Both the position numbers and the translations under genes were made by a program. The notes under the pieces are model-generated. The model made no database searches and was not told where the DNA came from. It worked only from the letters and a program-made list of their open reading frames with translations. Of a stretch of DNA of 8,149 nucleotides, positions 1 to 6,544 are shown piece after piece. The stretch covers positions 1 to 8,149 of the forward strand of contig JAGHTD010000045.1 in the NCBI GenBank assembly GCA_018065475.1, read 5' to 3'. The number at the start of each line of letters is the position of its first letter. The first letter of the stretch is position 1. Source of the DNA: Candidatus Colimorpha enterica. Lineage in GTDB: Bacteria; Bacillota; Clostridia; Oscillospirales; CAG-272.

Positions 1-513
1 AGCGCGGTCGGAATGTCCTATCCGACAGTGCAGAGATACCTCGCGGAACTGCGCGACCGTGGAGAAATCGACTACGACGGACACCGCGGCATTATTACCG
101 ACAACATTCAAGAGTTGCTTTCGATGACACGCGTATCGGTCGGCGGTGTGATCCCGTGCGGCCCGCTGGTGGAAGCGGTGGACTATCAGTTGGAGCGCAT
201 CTGCTTTCCGAAAGAACTGACAGGAGAAGGAGTGTTCCACCTTCTTGAAGCCTCCGGTCAGTCAATGATTAACGCAGGAATCGACGACGGAGATAAAGTT
301 TTGATCCGTGTAACGCCCGTTGCCAACCGGGGTGATATTATCGCCTGCCTCTATGAAAGTGAGAAAACTACGCTCAAACGCTACTATCCCGAGCAGGATG
401 AGATCATTCTGATGCCTGAGAACGAAGACTATGAACCCATTCACATTGTTGGAGCCGACCGCGCAAAGCTTGTCATTCAGGGCGTGGCAACGATGGTGAT
501 GAAGAAGCTGTGA
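1..513 (+). CDS. LexA-like S24-family autoproteolytic repressor (5' end outside window)
   Basis: The frame is open from base 1, so the first visible ATG (position 13) lies inside the DNA-binding domain and the true start is upstream. Counting that Met as residue 1, residues 1-30 resemble the second half of a LexA winged helix (SYPTVQRYLAEL, then a wing with RGI). A LexA/UmuD-type S24 peptidase domain fills about residues 42-166. The catalytic dyad is visible: Ser84 in SGQSM and Lys122 in TTLKRY. The expected self-cleavage site is Cys49-Gly50 in VIPCGPLVEA, where LexA normally has Ala-Gly. LPEN-like (MPEN, 134-137) and C-terminal motifs also match. Known family role: DNA-bound repressor that self-cleaves when stimulated by RecA filaments, derepressing target genes. 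Whether this is the cell's SOS LexA or a paralogue or phage-type repressor cannot be decided without its N-terminus and targets. The family call is firm. Confidence 0.9.
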   Translation, partial: SAVGMSYPTVQRYLAELRDRGEIDYDGHRGIITDNIQELLSMTRVSVGGVIPCGPLVEAVDYQLERICFPKELTGEGVFHLLEASGQSMINAGIDDGDKVLIRVTPVANRGDIIACLYESEKTTLKRYYPEQDEIILMPENEDYEPIHIVGADRAKLVIQGVATMVMKKL

Positions 514-576
514 TACTATTCGGATGAATATTGGAGTTATGAGCAATAAATTATTATTGAGGGAGATGATGAAAAG

Positions 577-1260
577 ATGAATTATAAAGGGAAAGAAAAC
601 AACTTACCCGAGAGCAATACATTGAAAATAATCCCACAATCCGTAATAGAAAATTTTCACTTGCCTCCTGATATGAAAGAATTTTGCAATAAAATATGCC
701 ATGAAAATGATAAGGCATTAAGGAATATATTCAAGGACGAGATTCGGGGGAGTTTCCTTATTGAAATGAAGTATAGAGTGGCAAATGCCATAACGCCACT
801 TATGTTTGAATTATTTGAAATGAAATTTACGCCTGAAAACTCTATGACAGGCGGCGACGACCGGATGGAATTTGATATTTGTAAACAAATTATAGGTGTT
901 CATAAGTCAAACACAATCTTTCTTTCAAAAGAAGAACGTTCTCATTTAGAAAAAAGCGATGAATACAAGAACAAACTTTGCGAACAGGTTTTGATGCAAG
1001 TTTTTATGCGAAAATACGGTAGCGTATTCTTCCGCCAAAGACCGATTATGGCTGGTGAACTTTACATTTATTATCCTGTGCCATATGATTTGTTTGTTAT
1101 GTGTACGAAAATGAATCAAATATTAATATCAGATAATTGTGTAGTCAACGATTCATCAGCTTTGATTTCTTTGATAATGAATCTAATAAGACAGCGGCAG
1201 CCAAAGAAACAGAGCCAAGTCACTACCTTTCGTAGTAACTTGGCTCTGCTTTTTTATTGA
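577..1260 (+). CDS. Hypothetical protein, AT-rich gene ending inside a terminator
   Basis: This is a 227-residue ORF that I do not recognise. It has no signal peptide, clear membrane segment or known catalytic motif. The first 40 residues are polar. The middle is mixed helical with many Lys, Glu and Met, and a hydrophobic Tyr-rich patch (ELYIYYPVPYDLF) lies near residues 163-175. ATG 577 is preceded by a purine-rich GAGGGAG at 559-565, a slightly long spacing. Codon use (AAA, TTA, ATA, AAT) is clearly AT-richer than the genes on both sides, which suggests separate acquisition. The last 16 residues are encoded by an intrinsic terminator hairpin, so the C-terminus may be a read-through or decayed end and not a functional tail. 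It follows the LexA-like gene by 63 bp on the same strand, and could be co-transcribed with it or be LexA-controlled; no SOS box is visible in the gap. Confidence 0.6.
   Translation: MNYKGKENNLPESNTLKIIPQSVIENFHLPPDMKEFCNKICHENDKALRNIFKDEIRGSFLIEMKYRVANAITPLMFELFEMKFTPENSMTGGDDRMEFDICKQIIGVHKSNTIFLSKEERSHLEKSDEYKNKLCEQVLMQVFMRKYGSVFFRQRPIMAGELYIYYPVPYDLFVMCTKMNQILISDNCVVNDSSALISLIMNLIRQRQPKKQSQVTTFRSNLALLFY
1211..1255 (+). terminator. Intrinsic terminator, possibly bidirectional, between convergent genes
   Basis: The 10-bp arm AGAGCCAAGT (1211-1220) pairs with ACTTGGCTCT (1238-1247). It continues, after a C/A mismatch, into ACTAC/GTAGT (1222-1226 with 1232-1236) closed by a 5-nt loop. On the plus strand it is followed by GC and six T (1250-1255), a strong Rho-independent terminator. 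Read on the minus strand the mismatch becomes a U-G pair and the stem is continuous, but the trailing tract is only GTTTCTTT, so it may also stop the solute-binding-protein transcript, less efficiently. The stem lies within the 577-1260 reading frame. Confidence 0.9.
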
Positions 1261-1290
1261 CTTTTGCTACAGCACGCTCATTATCATCAA

Positions 1291-2784
1291 TTATTTCAGC
1301 TGCTCGAAGGCAAGGAACAGATCGTTCAGCTTTTCCTGGTAAATGGCGATGTTACCGGCAACGTCGGAGGCGTAAGCATTCTTTCTGTTTTCGATAAGTC
1401 TGCCCATCATCGTAGCGATATAATCGAGATTGGTGTTGTAAACGACGCCGAAGTCGGTAGTGATACCGCTTCTTACAAGCTCGATGAGGCGGGACGCCTG
1501 CTCGAAGTCAACGAGATCGGAACGGTACTTTGATTTAAGTGCCGTATCGAAGATCGACGGAATTACGATCTCATTGTTGATTATTGCCTGAGCTTCGATC
1601 ATAGCCGTCGTAGCAGGAACCTTGCTGAGCGACATACACGTGGGAAGCGTGTAAAGCATAAAGCTGTCCTGAAGCGCAGTTATATAGTTCTCCTGGTTTT
1701 CGTCAAACTTAGGTCTCGGAAGAACCGCAAACTCGTTTTCCATAGAGCGGACGTCTTCATCCCATGTCGTGAGGATATATTCGTTCATAAAGAGCGAACG
1801 GCCTTCGCAGAACGTCTTCTTTGCGTATTTTTCGTTTGCGCCTGCGGTGTAGGTGTAAATGCCGGGCGCCTCGTTATACAGGCGGTACAGCTTTGAGAAA
1901 ATGTCATAATTTTGTTCTCTGTCAACAACGATCGTATATGATCCGTCGTTGTTATGGTTGATGAACTTCATTCCGGCGCATATTCCCGCGAACATCGCGG
2001 ACTGACCTCTGACGACGGCAAAGCCGAGACGGTCGGCTCCCGTTACCATTTCGTCCTCGTCAAGATCGAGATAAACCTTTTTGCTGAGTTCAAGCAGAAC
2101 GTCAAGGTTCCACTTTCCTGCCTCTACGTCATTGAGGAACTCCTGAGGATCACCGATAACGTCCTCGTAGAAATTAAGATTGACGAACGAGCAGGAAGCC
2201 CACGAGAAGATCGAGGGTGAAGCGTCGCCGCTGAGGAAGAATCCGGTATCGTTCCCAATCGTGATATTATCCATATAATCCTTGTACCACCAATTCCGGT
2301 CAAGGTCGAGATAACCCTTATAGTCACTGCTGCAGATGTTTGCATAGCAGCCCTGGGGAGCATAGGTCGTGCCGTAATACTGATCGACAAGAACCGTGTC
2401 CGCCGTGCAGTCATTGGCAAGGATCTGCGTGGTGATGTCAACCGTAAATCTGTTTGTGTCACTTGATCCGAGCTGATACTGTCTGTCTATGTTGAGACGG
2501 CCGTTCACAAGTTCGTTTGCCTGATAGATAGACGCGAAAACAACGTCTCCTCCATCCTCACCGAGAACGTACATCGTAGTCTCTGCGTCTCTGGACGCAA
2601 CAGTTACGGTAGTGCCTTCAAAATCAAGGTTGTCGTAAAATCTCGGAACTCTTTCCGCTTCGGTCGTTTCGTCGCCGGTTTTTGCTGTAGTGTCGTCGGT
2701 AGAAGGTGTTTCGGGCTTCGTGCAGGCGGCCACGGCGGCAATGACGAAAATCGCCGCAAGAATGGCTGAGATAATTTTCTTCAT
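1291..2784 (-). CDS. ABC-type extracellular solute-binding lipoprotein (probably sugar)
   Basis: The 497-residue protein starts with a lipoprotein signal peptide: MKK, a hydrophobic core, and lipobox VAAC with Cys21 as the lipidated residue. A Thr/Asp/Glu-rich linker follows (about 22-45), so the mature protein should be anchored on the outer face of the cell membrane. The rest looks like a family 1-type (sugar-type) binding protein: aromatic-rich segments such as NRNWWYKDYMDN-like residues, then FSWAS, KWNLDVLLELSKK, GADRLGFAV, and FMNEYILTTWDED near the hinge. It is somewhat longer than typical sugar-binding proteins of about 420-450 residues. ATG at 2784 has an AAAGGAG site at 2794-2800 with 9-nt spacing. 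It lies 187 bp downstream of the AraC gene on the same strand. No permease or ATPase gene follows, since its 3' side meets a convergent gene; it must use a transporter encoded elsewhere. The ligand is not predictable from sequence; a sugar or sugar acid is inferred from the neighbours. Confidence 0.85.
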   Translation of the reverse strand: MKKIISAILAAIFVIAAVAACTKPETPSTDDTTAKTGDETTEAERVPRFYDNLDFEGTTVTVASRDAETTMYVLGEDGGDVVFASIYQANELVNGRLNIDRQYQLGSSDTNRFTVDITTQILANDCTADTVLVDQYYGTTYAPQGCYANICSSDYKGYLDLDRNWWYKDYMDNITIGNDTGFFLSGDASPSIFSWASCSFVNLNFYEDVIGDPQEFLNDVEAGKWNLDVLLELSKKVYLDLDEDEMVTGADRLGFAVVRGQSAMFAGICAGMKFINHNNDGSYTIVVDREQNYDIFSKLYRLYNEAPGIYTYTAGANEKYAKKTFCEGRSLFMNEYILTTWDEDVRSMENEFAVLPRPKFDENQENYITALQDSFMLYTLPTCMSLSKVPATTAMIEAQAIINNEIVIPSIFDTALKSKYRSDLVDFEQASRLIELVRSGITTDFGVVYNTNLDYIATMMGRLIENRKNAYASDVAGNIAIYQEKLNDLFLAFEQLK

Positions 2785-2842
2785 AATAATCTTCTCCTTT
2801 GTATAAACCGTAATAATTGTCCCATAGGAACTATCACTTTAT

Positions 2843-2851
2843 ATTTTATCA
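2843..2851 (-). promoter_or_regulatory. Candidate extended -10 promoter of the solute-binding-protein gene
   Basis: On the minus strand this reads TGATAAAAT, an extended -10 element (TGn followed by a 5/6 match to TATAAT). No good -35 lies 17 bp upstream, which extended -10 promoters tolerate. Transcription would start near 2836, leaving a leader of about 50 nt that contains the AAAGGAG ribosome site. A TTGACA exists further upstream (2939-2944, minus strand) but has no matching -10. Confidence 0.35.
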
Positions 2852-2971
2852 AAAAGAGGCGCAAAAAGAATTGAAATTATTTTCTTATAATATTGCAAAT
2901 CGTATCAAAATTACGAATAAGTGTTAAAAGTCAGTGAATGTCAAAAAAATATATGTATGGCAGATGCCTTT

Positions 2972-3787
2972 TTACCATTTCGATTCATCACGGTATTCCG
3001 AAGGAGAGACTCCTTTATACTGTCTGAATAGACGCGAAAAATATAATGGATCGGTTATTCCGACCGAGCGGGAGATTATCTTTACCGGATGATCGGTCGT
3101 CTTCAGAAGTTCGCACGCCTTCTCCAGCCGAAGCACGTTAAGCCATTTGTTCGGAGGCATACCGTAGGTCTTTGTGAAAACGCGGGTGAAGTAGCTTTGG
3201 TCGATGTTCAGCTTTTCTGCTATGTCATTTGATGAAATGCCTCTGTCATAATTCATACGGATAAAATACATCGCCTCCGACATCAGTGAACTGTCAACTT
3301 TTTTTTCGGTAAAGTCCTCGAAAAGAACGGAAAAGAAAAGCTGTGTCAAAGACAGACATTTGACCTTTCTGCTTATGGATTTGCCGAGTGAAGAATTGTA
3401 AATGTCATCAAGTATTTTTTCTATCTTCTCAGGGCACGACGGTCTTAGCACCGGTCTTTCAGGAGTGAGACCGAGCATATCGATGTATTTTTCAACAAGA
3501 CTGCCGTAAACACCTATCCACGAGATCGTCCATCTCGTCCCGGGAAGTGCCTTATAATGTATTTTTCTGTTAGGAAACATAAAGAACACGTCACCGGAAG
3601 AAAGGCTGATGTTAGGTTCTTCGCTGAGTATCGTCGCATTTCCATCATTTACGAATACGATAAGAAAGTGGCTCCGTACAGCGGGGCCGTATTCGTGATC
3701 AAGAGTCTTCTCCCTCTTCCCGCAGTAAAACAGGTTAAGATCGGTCGGCAGCATAAAATCAAGACTGCTTTCAAGATAATCGGTCAT
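2972..3787 (-). CDS. AraC-family transcriptional regulator
   Basis: This is a 271-residue protein of usual family length. Residues about 15-100 form an AraC-type cupin sensor domain: the N-terminal YCGKREKTLDHEYGPAVRSH block, then a barrel with SLSSGDVFFMFPN. Residues about 165-268 form the two-helix-turn-helix DNA-binding domain. The first HTH includes SSNDIAEKLNIDQSYFTRVF (185-204) and the second includes ISRSVGITDPLYFSRLFRQ (238-256), ending with the family signature GVSPSEYR (259-266). Members of this group usually bind a sugar or sugar derivative and activate nearby catabolic genes. ATG 3787 has a strong AAAGGAGG-type site at about 3795-3804. It is divergent from the dehydratase operon across 127 bp and lies upstream of the solute-binding gene on the same strand, so both are likely targets. 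The effector is unknown; a sugar acid or its sugar precursor is inferred from context. Confidence 0.93.
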   Translation of the reverse strand: MTDYLESSLDFMLPTDLNLFYCGKREKTLDHEYGPAVRSHFLIVFVNDGNATILSEEPNISLSSGDVFFMFPNRKIHYKALPGTRWTISWIGVYGSLVEKYIDMLGLTPERPVLRPSCPEKIEKILDDIYNSSLGKSISRKVKCLSLTQLFFSVLFEDFTEKKVDSSLMSEAMYFIRMNYDRGISSNDIAEKLNIDQSYFTRVFTKTYGMPPNKWLNVLRLEKACELLKTTDHPVKIISRSVGITDPLYFSRLFRQYKGVSPSEYRDESKW

Positions 3788-3807
3788 AATTAATCCCCTC
3801 CTTTATT

Positions 3808-3816
3808 ATTATATCA
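3808..3816 (-). promoter_or_regulatory. Possible extended -10 of the AraC gene
   Basis: On the minus strand this reads TGATATAAT, a perfect extended -10. However, it sits so close to the gene that transcription would begin near 3800, inside the AAAGGAGG ribosome site, so an alternative upstream start is possible. It overlaps the AraC-proximal direct repeat (3810-3826), which would fit autorepression. Confidence 0.25.
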
Positions 3817-3857
3817 TATAAAGTCAAAAAAAGCCATATATATATCAAATAATTTCA
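3810..3857. repeat. Pair of 17-bp direct repeats, candidate AraC operator
   Basis: TATATCATATAAAGTCA (3810-3826) and TATATCAAATAATTTCA (3841-3857) match at 14 of 17 positions and are 31 bp apart start to start, close to three helical turns. The second copy ends one base before the candidate -35 of the dehydratase operon (3858-3863). Direct repeats of about 17 bp beside the -35 are the usual arrangement for AraC-family activators. The region is AT-rich, so chance similarity is a real alternative. Confidence 0.4.
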
Positions 3858-3886
3858 TTTAAATTTTTTATGAATTGGATTATAAT
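3858..3886 (+). promoter_or_regulatory. Promoter of the sugar-acid operon
   Basis: A perfect TATAAT -10 (3881-3886) lies 17 bp after TTTAAA (3858-3863), a 4/6 match to the -35 consensus. Transcription should start near 3892-3894, giving a leader of about 20 nt before ATG 3915. The weak -35 fits activation by the divergent AraC protein. The in-frame ATG at 3870 lies upstream of the -10 and so cannot be the start from this promoter. Confidence 0.65.
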
Positions 3887-3901
3887 TACAATAATAAGAA
3901 C

Positions 3902-3907
3902 GGGAGG
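3902..3907 (+). promoter_or_regulatory. Ribosome binding site fixing the dehydratase start
   Basis: GGGAGG sits 7 nt before ATG 3915. The alternative in-frame ATG at 3870 has no ribosome site and would add a 15-residue isoleucine-rich stretch absent from the family, so 3915 is the supported start. Confidence 0.8.
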
Positions 3908-3914
3908 AAAAAAT

Positions 3915-5612
3915 ATGGAAAATAATTATTCCGCAAAATGGAAAAAGAGAGGTGACCGCACCGGTCTTATCCGCAACGCACTTCTCAAATCAATGGGCTA
4001 CACCGACCAGGATATAGAAAAACCCTTTATCGGTATCATCAATACGTGGGCAGAGACAAATCCCGGTCACGTTCATTTCCGTCAGCTTTCGGAAGCGATC
4101 AAAAGAGGCGTTTGGGCGGCAGGTGGTTTCCCGCTTGAAGTCAATACCCTTTCGATCTGCGAAGTATTTTTCGATCTTTCAAGTCTTATTTACCGCAACC
4201 TTCTGTCGATAACCACAGAGGAACTGATTGAGCGTCATCCATTCGACGGTATCGTCCTGATAGGCGGCTGCGACAAGAATATTCCCGCCCACCTTATGGC
4301 GGCTGTATCGGCAAACAAGCCGACGATCTATCTTCCCGGCGGCGCAATGCTCCCCGGAAGCTACAAGGGTCAGCCGCTCGTCTGCGGAACGGACAGCTTC
4401 ATCATCTACAATCAGTTCACCTCGGGTGAGATCACTCTCGACGAGATGACGAAACAGGAGGGCTGTCTCTACGGCTCCGCAGGAGCCTGCCCGATAATGG
4501 GTACAGCCAACACCTGCCAGACAGTGACAGAAGCGCTCGGTCTTGCGCTGCCCGGCTCGTCCTCCTGCCTCGGTGTATCTGCCGAAAAACTCCGCTACTG
4601 CGAAGAGACCGGAAGACAGATCGTCAAGCTCGTCGAGGATGACGTCAAGTGCCTTGATATCATCAACAAGAAGTCCATCGAGAATGCAATCAGAGTTCTT
4701 ATGGCGACCGGCGGCTCAACAAACCTCATCATCCATCTTACTGCTATCGCAAGAAGAGCGGGCATCGAACTTGATCTCAACGATTTCGAGAGGATAAGTA
4801 AGGAGACTCCCGTGCTTGTAAACGTAAAGCCCCACGGGAAGTATTCCGTCGGAACGGGTTTCCACGACGCAGGCGGCGTCGTATCGCTAATGAAGGAGCT
4901 CGAAGGAAGTCTCAATACCGAATGTCTTACCGTAACGGGAAAGACCGTCGGAGAAAACCTAAAGGACGCCGACCTTCCCTATGACAAAGACGTAATCCGT
5001 CCTCTTTCCGATCCTATTGAAGACAAAGGCGGTATCGCCGTTCTTTACGGCAATCTCGCTCCCAACGGTGCGGTCATCAAGAGAAGCGCGGCAAGCAAAC
5101 ACCTTCTCAACCACAGAGGCCCTGCAAAGGTATTCGAGACACTCGAGGAGTGCCAGAAATATCTTCTCGCAAAGGACTGCGATATTACTCCCGATACGGT
5201 CGTCGTCCTCAGAGGATACGGCCCCGTAGGAGCACCCGGAATGCCCGAAAACGGCAACTATATGCCCCTTCCTCCCGTACTCAACAAGCAGGGTATCAAG
5301 GACTTCGTAAGGATCACCGACGCGAGAATGTCCGGTGGCTGCTTCGGCACTCAGGTTCTCCACGTCGCTCCCGAGAGCGCTGTCGGCGGTCCTCTTGCGG
5401 CAGTCCGCGACGGCGATATCATTCATCTTGACGTCGAGAACAACTTAATTGAGGTCGAAATATCCGACGAAGAAATGGCGGAAAGACTGAAGGACTTCAA
5501 ACCGAAGACACACCCGGACATCGAGCGCGGTTTCGTCCGCAATTTCATAGACACAGTAACGCAGGCCGATGAGGGCTGCGACCTCACCTATATGCAGAGA
5601 GTAAAGAAATAA
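3915..5612 (+). CDS. IlvD/EDD-family dehydratase, probable sugar-acid (aldonate) dehydratase
   Basis: The 565-residue product has the full length of the IlvD/EDD iron-sulfur dehydratases, which remove water from 2,3-dihydroxy acids or aldonic acids to give 2-keto(-3-deoxy) acids in the cytoplasm. Visible motifs are GGCDKNIPA (117-125, cluster Cys119, Lys121 as the likely carbamylated metal ligand), ACPIMGTANTC (191-201, cluster Cys192), SSCLG (216-220), and TDARMSGG (468-475) with Ser473 as the predicted catalytic base. Residues KRGVWAAGGFPLEVNT (63-78) resemble the pentonate/hexonate dehydratase branch more than true IlvD. The position equivalent to the PCN cysteine of [2Fe-2S] members reads NPGH (Gly51), while Cys82 in SICEV may serve as the third cluster ligand. 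It is the first gene of an operon with a DHDPS-family lyase, an SDR and a DgoK kinase, and no branched-chain amino-acid genes, so a sugar acid is the likely substrate. Galactonate, gluconate or a pentonate cannot be separated by sequence alone. Confidence 0.88.
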   Translation: MENNYSAKWKKRGDRTGLIRNALLKSMGYTDQDIEKPFIGIINTWAETNPGHVHFRQLSEAIKRGVWAAGGFPLEVNTLSICEVFFDLSSLIYRNLLSITTEELIERHPFDGIVLIGGCDKNIPAHLMAAVSANKPTIYLPGGAMLPGSYKGQPLVCGTDSFIIYNQFTSGEITLDEMTKQEGCLYGSAGACPIMGTANTCQTVTEALGLALPGSSSCLGVSAEKLRYCEETGRQIVKLVEDDVKCLDIINKKSIENAIRVLMATGGSTNLIIHLTAIARRAGIELDLNDFERISKETPVLVNVKPHGKYSVGTGFHDAGGVVSLMKELEGSLNTECLTVTGKTVGENLKDADLPYDKDVIRPLSDPIEDKGGIAVLYGNLAPNGAVIKRSAASKHLLNHRGPAKVFETLEECQKYLLAKDCDITPDTVVVLRGYGPVGAPGMPENGNYMPLPPVLNKQGIKDFVRITDARMSGGCFGTQVLHVAPESAVGGPLAAVRDGDIIHLDVENNLIEVEISDEEMAERLKDFKPKTHPDIERGFVRNFIDTVTQADEGCDLTYMQRVKK

Positions 5613-5624
5613 AGGAGAATATTT

Positions 5625-6530
5625 ATGTTAAAAGGCATATATCCGATAATCGCCGCCACGTTTGACGACAACGGCAAAGTCGATTACGACAGCTTCAGAA
5701 ATCTTATAAGAACGCTCATCGAGGGCGGATGCGAAGGCGCTACCCTCTTCGGCATCGCCGGAGAATATTACAAGCTTTCACCCGATGAAAAGACCGAAAT
5801 GGCAAAGGTCGCAGTCGAGACCGCTCACAAATACGGCGGCAAGATCGTCATTTCGGTGACCGAACACGCAATCGAGTGCGCCGTTCCACAGGCAAAATTC
5901 TTCGAATCTCTTGGTGCGGACTGCCTGATGATCCTCCCTCCCTTCTTCCTCAAACCCGGAGCGGGTGCGGTTTATGACCATATCAAGGCAATCGCCAATG
6001 CGGTCAACATTCCCGTTATGCCTCAGTACGCTCCCGAACAGACCGGAGTCGCCATCCCTACCGACACCTTCATCAAACTCAACAGAGAATGCCCCAACAT
6101 CGAGTACTATAAGATCGAGTGCAAGCCCGTCGGCGCATATCTTACCAAGCTCCACGGCGAAAACGAAAATCTCGGTATCTTCGTCGGAAACGCCGGATTC
6201 CAACTCATCGAGGGCTTCGACAGAGGCGCCACCGGCGCAATGCCCGGATGCTCCATGTTTGACGTTTACCTCGATATTTACAATAGCTATTTCTCCGGCA
6301 ACAGAGACAGGGCGTTCAGAGTTCACTCCGAGCTTCTCCCGATGCTCAACCATATAAGACAGAATGTCGAGCAGATCATTTACTTTGAGAAGAAGATTCT
6401 CAAAAAGCGCGGTATCATCAAAAGCGATTACTGCCGTAAGCCGACATTTACATCCGATGAGATCTACGACTCTATGTTTGAGGAGCTTTACGGGATCCTC
6501 GCCGACAAATACGGATGGAAGAAAGACTGA
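5625..6530 (+). CDS. DHDPS/N-acetylneuraminate-lyase superfamily enzyme (2-keto-3-deoxy acid aldolase or dehydratase)
   Basis: The 301-residue length is normal for this TIM-barrel class I aldolase superfamily. Visible features are the N-terminal GIYPIIAATFDDNG, the GIAGE carboxylate-binding motif (43-47), LPPFFLKP (104-111), QYAPEQTG (134-141), Schiff-base Lys163 in YYKIEC, and GNAG...GATGAMPG (188-208). The Arg that binds aspartate semialdehyde in true dihydrodipicolinate synthases is replaced by Gln139, so lysine biosynthesis is unlikely. The operon points to a 2-keto-3-deoxy sugar acid as substrate, split to pyruvate plus an aldehyde or dehydrated further. An ungapped alignment puts Gln134 at the usual catalytic Tyr column with Tyr135 next to it, and Lys163 is followed by Ile-Glu, as I recall for a subgroup that includes keto-deoxy-arabonate dehydratases. 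Start: ATG 5625, with AAAGGAG at 5611-5617 overlapping the stop of the dehydratase gene. Confidence 0.87.
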   Translation: MLKGIYPIIAATFDDNGKVDYDSFRNLIRTLIEGGCEGATLFGIAGEYYKLSPDEKTEMAKVAVETAHKYGGKIVISVTEHAIECAVPQAKFFESLGADCLMILPPFFLKPGAGAVYDHIKAIANAVNIPVMPQYAPEQTGVAIPTDTFIKLNRECPNIEYYKIECKPVGAYLTKLHGENENLGIFVGNAGFQLIEGFDRGATGAMPGCSMFDVYLDIYNSYFSGNRDRAFRVHSELLPMLNHIRQNVEQIIYFEKKILKKRGIIKSDYCRKPTFTSDEIYDSMFEELYGILADKYGWKKD

Positions 6531-6544
6531 ACGCGGTTTCGAAT

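Noticed and set aside
514..576. SOS box (CGAAC-N4-GTTCG type) controlling the 577 gene
   Set aside because: No matching palindrome is present in the gap; only AT-rich sequence is seen.
524..580. 18-codon ORF ending in an ATGA overlap with the start of the 577 gene, as a leader peptide
   Set aside because: It has no ribosome site before ATG 524 and no attenuator-like structure. The overlap can arise by chance in such a short stretch.
2893..2908. CcpA cre-like site TTGCAAATCGTATCAA
   Set aside because: TG and CA are at the right distance, but the central CG is off by one and at least three consensus positions fail.
2945..2971. Terminator after the AraC gene (GGCATCTGCC followed by a T-run, minus strand)
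   Set aside because: The stem is only 3-4 bp with a tiny loop, and the T-run begins several bases after it, so it is too weak to call.
3870..3914. Upstream in-frame ATG that would lengthen the dehydratase by 15 residues
   Set aside because: It lies upstream of the TATAAT -10 at 3881-3886 and has no ribosome site. The added residues are Ile-rich and not family-like.
4959..5426. Open frames on the minus strand opposite the dehydratase
   Set aside because: They are shadows of a coding region whose plus-strand product carries conserved family motifs throughout.
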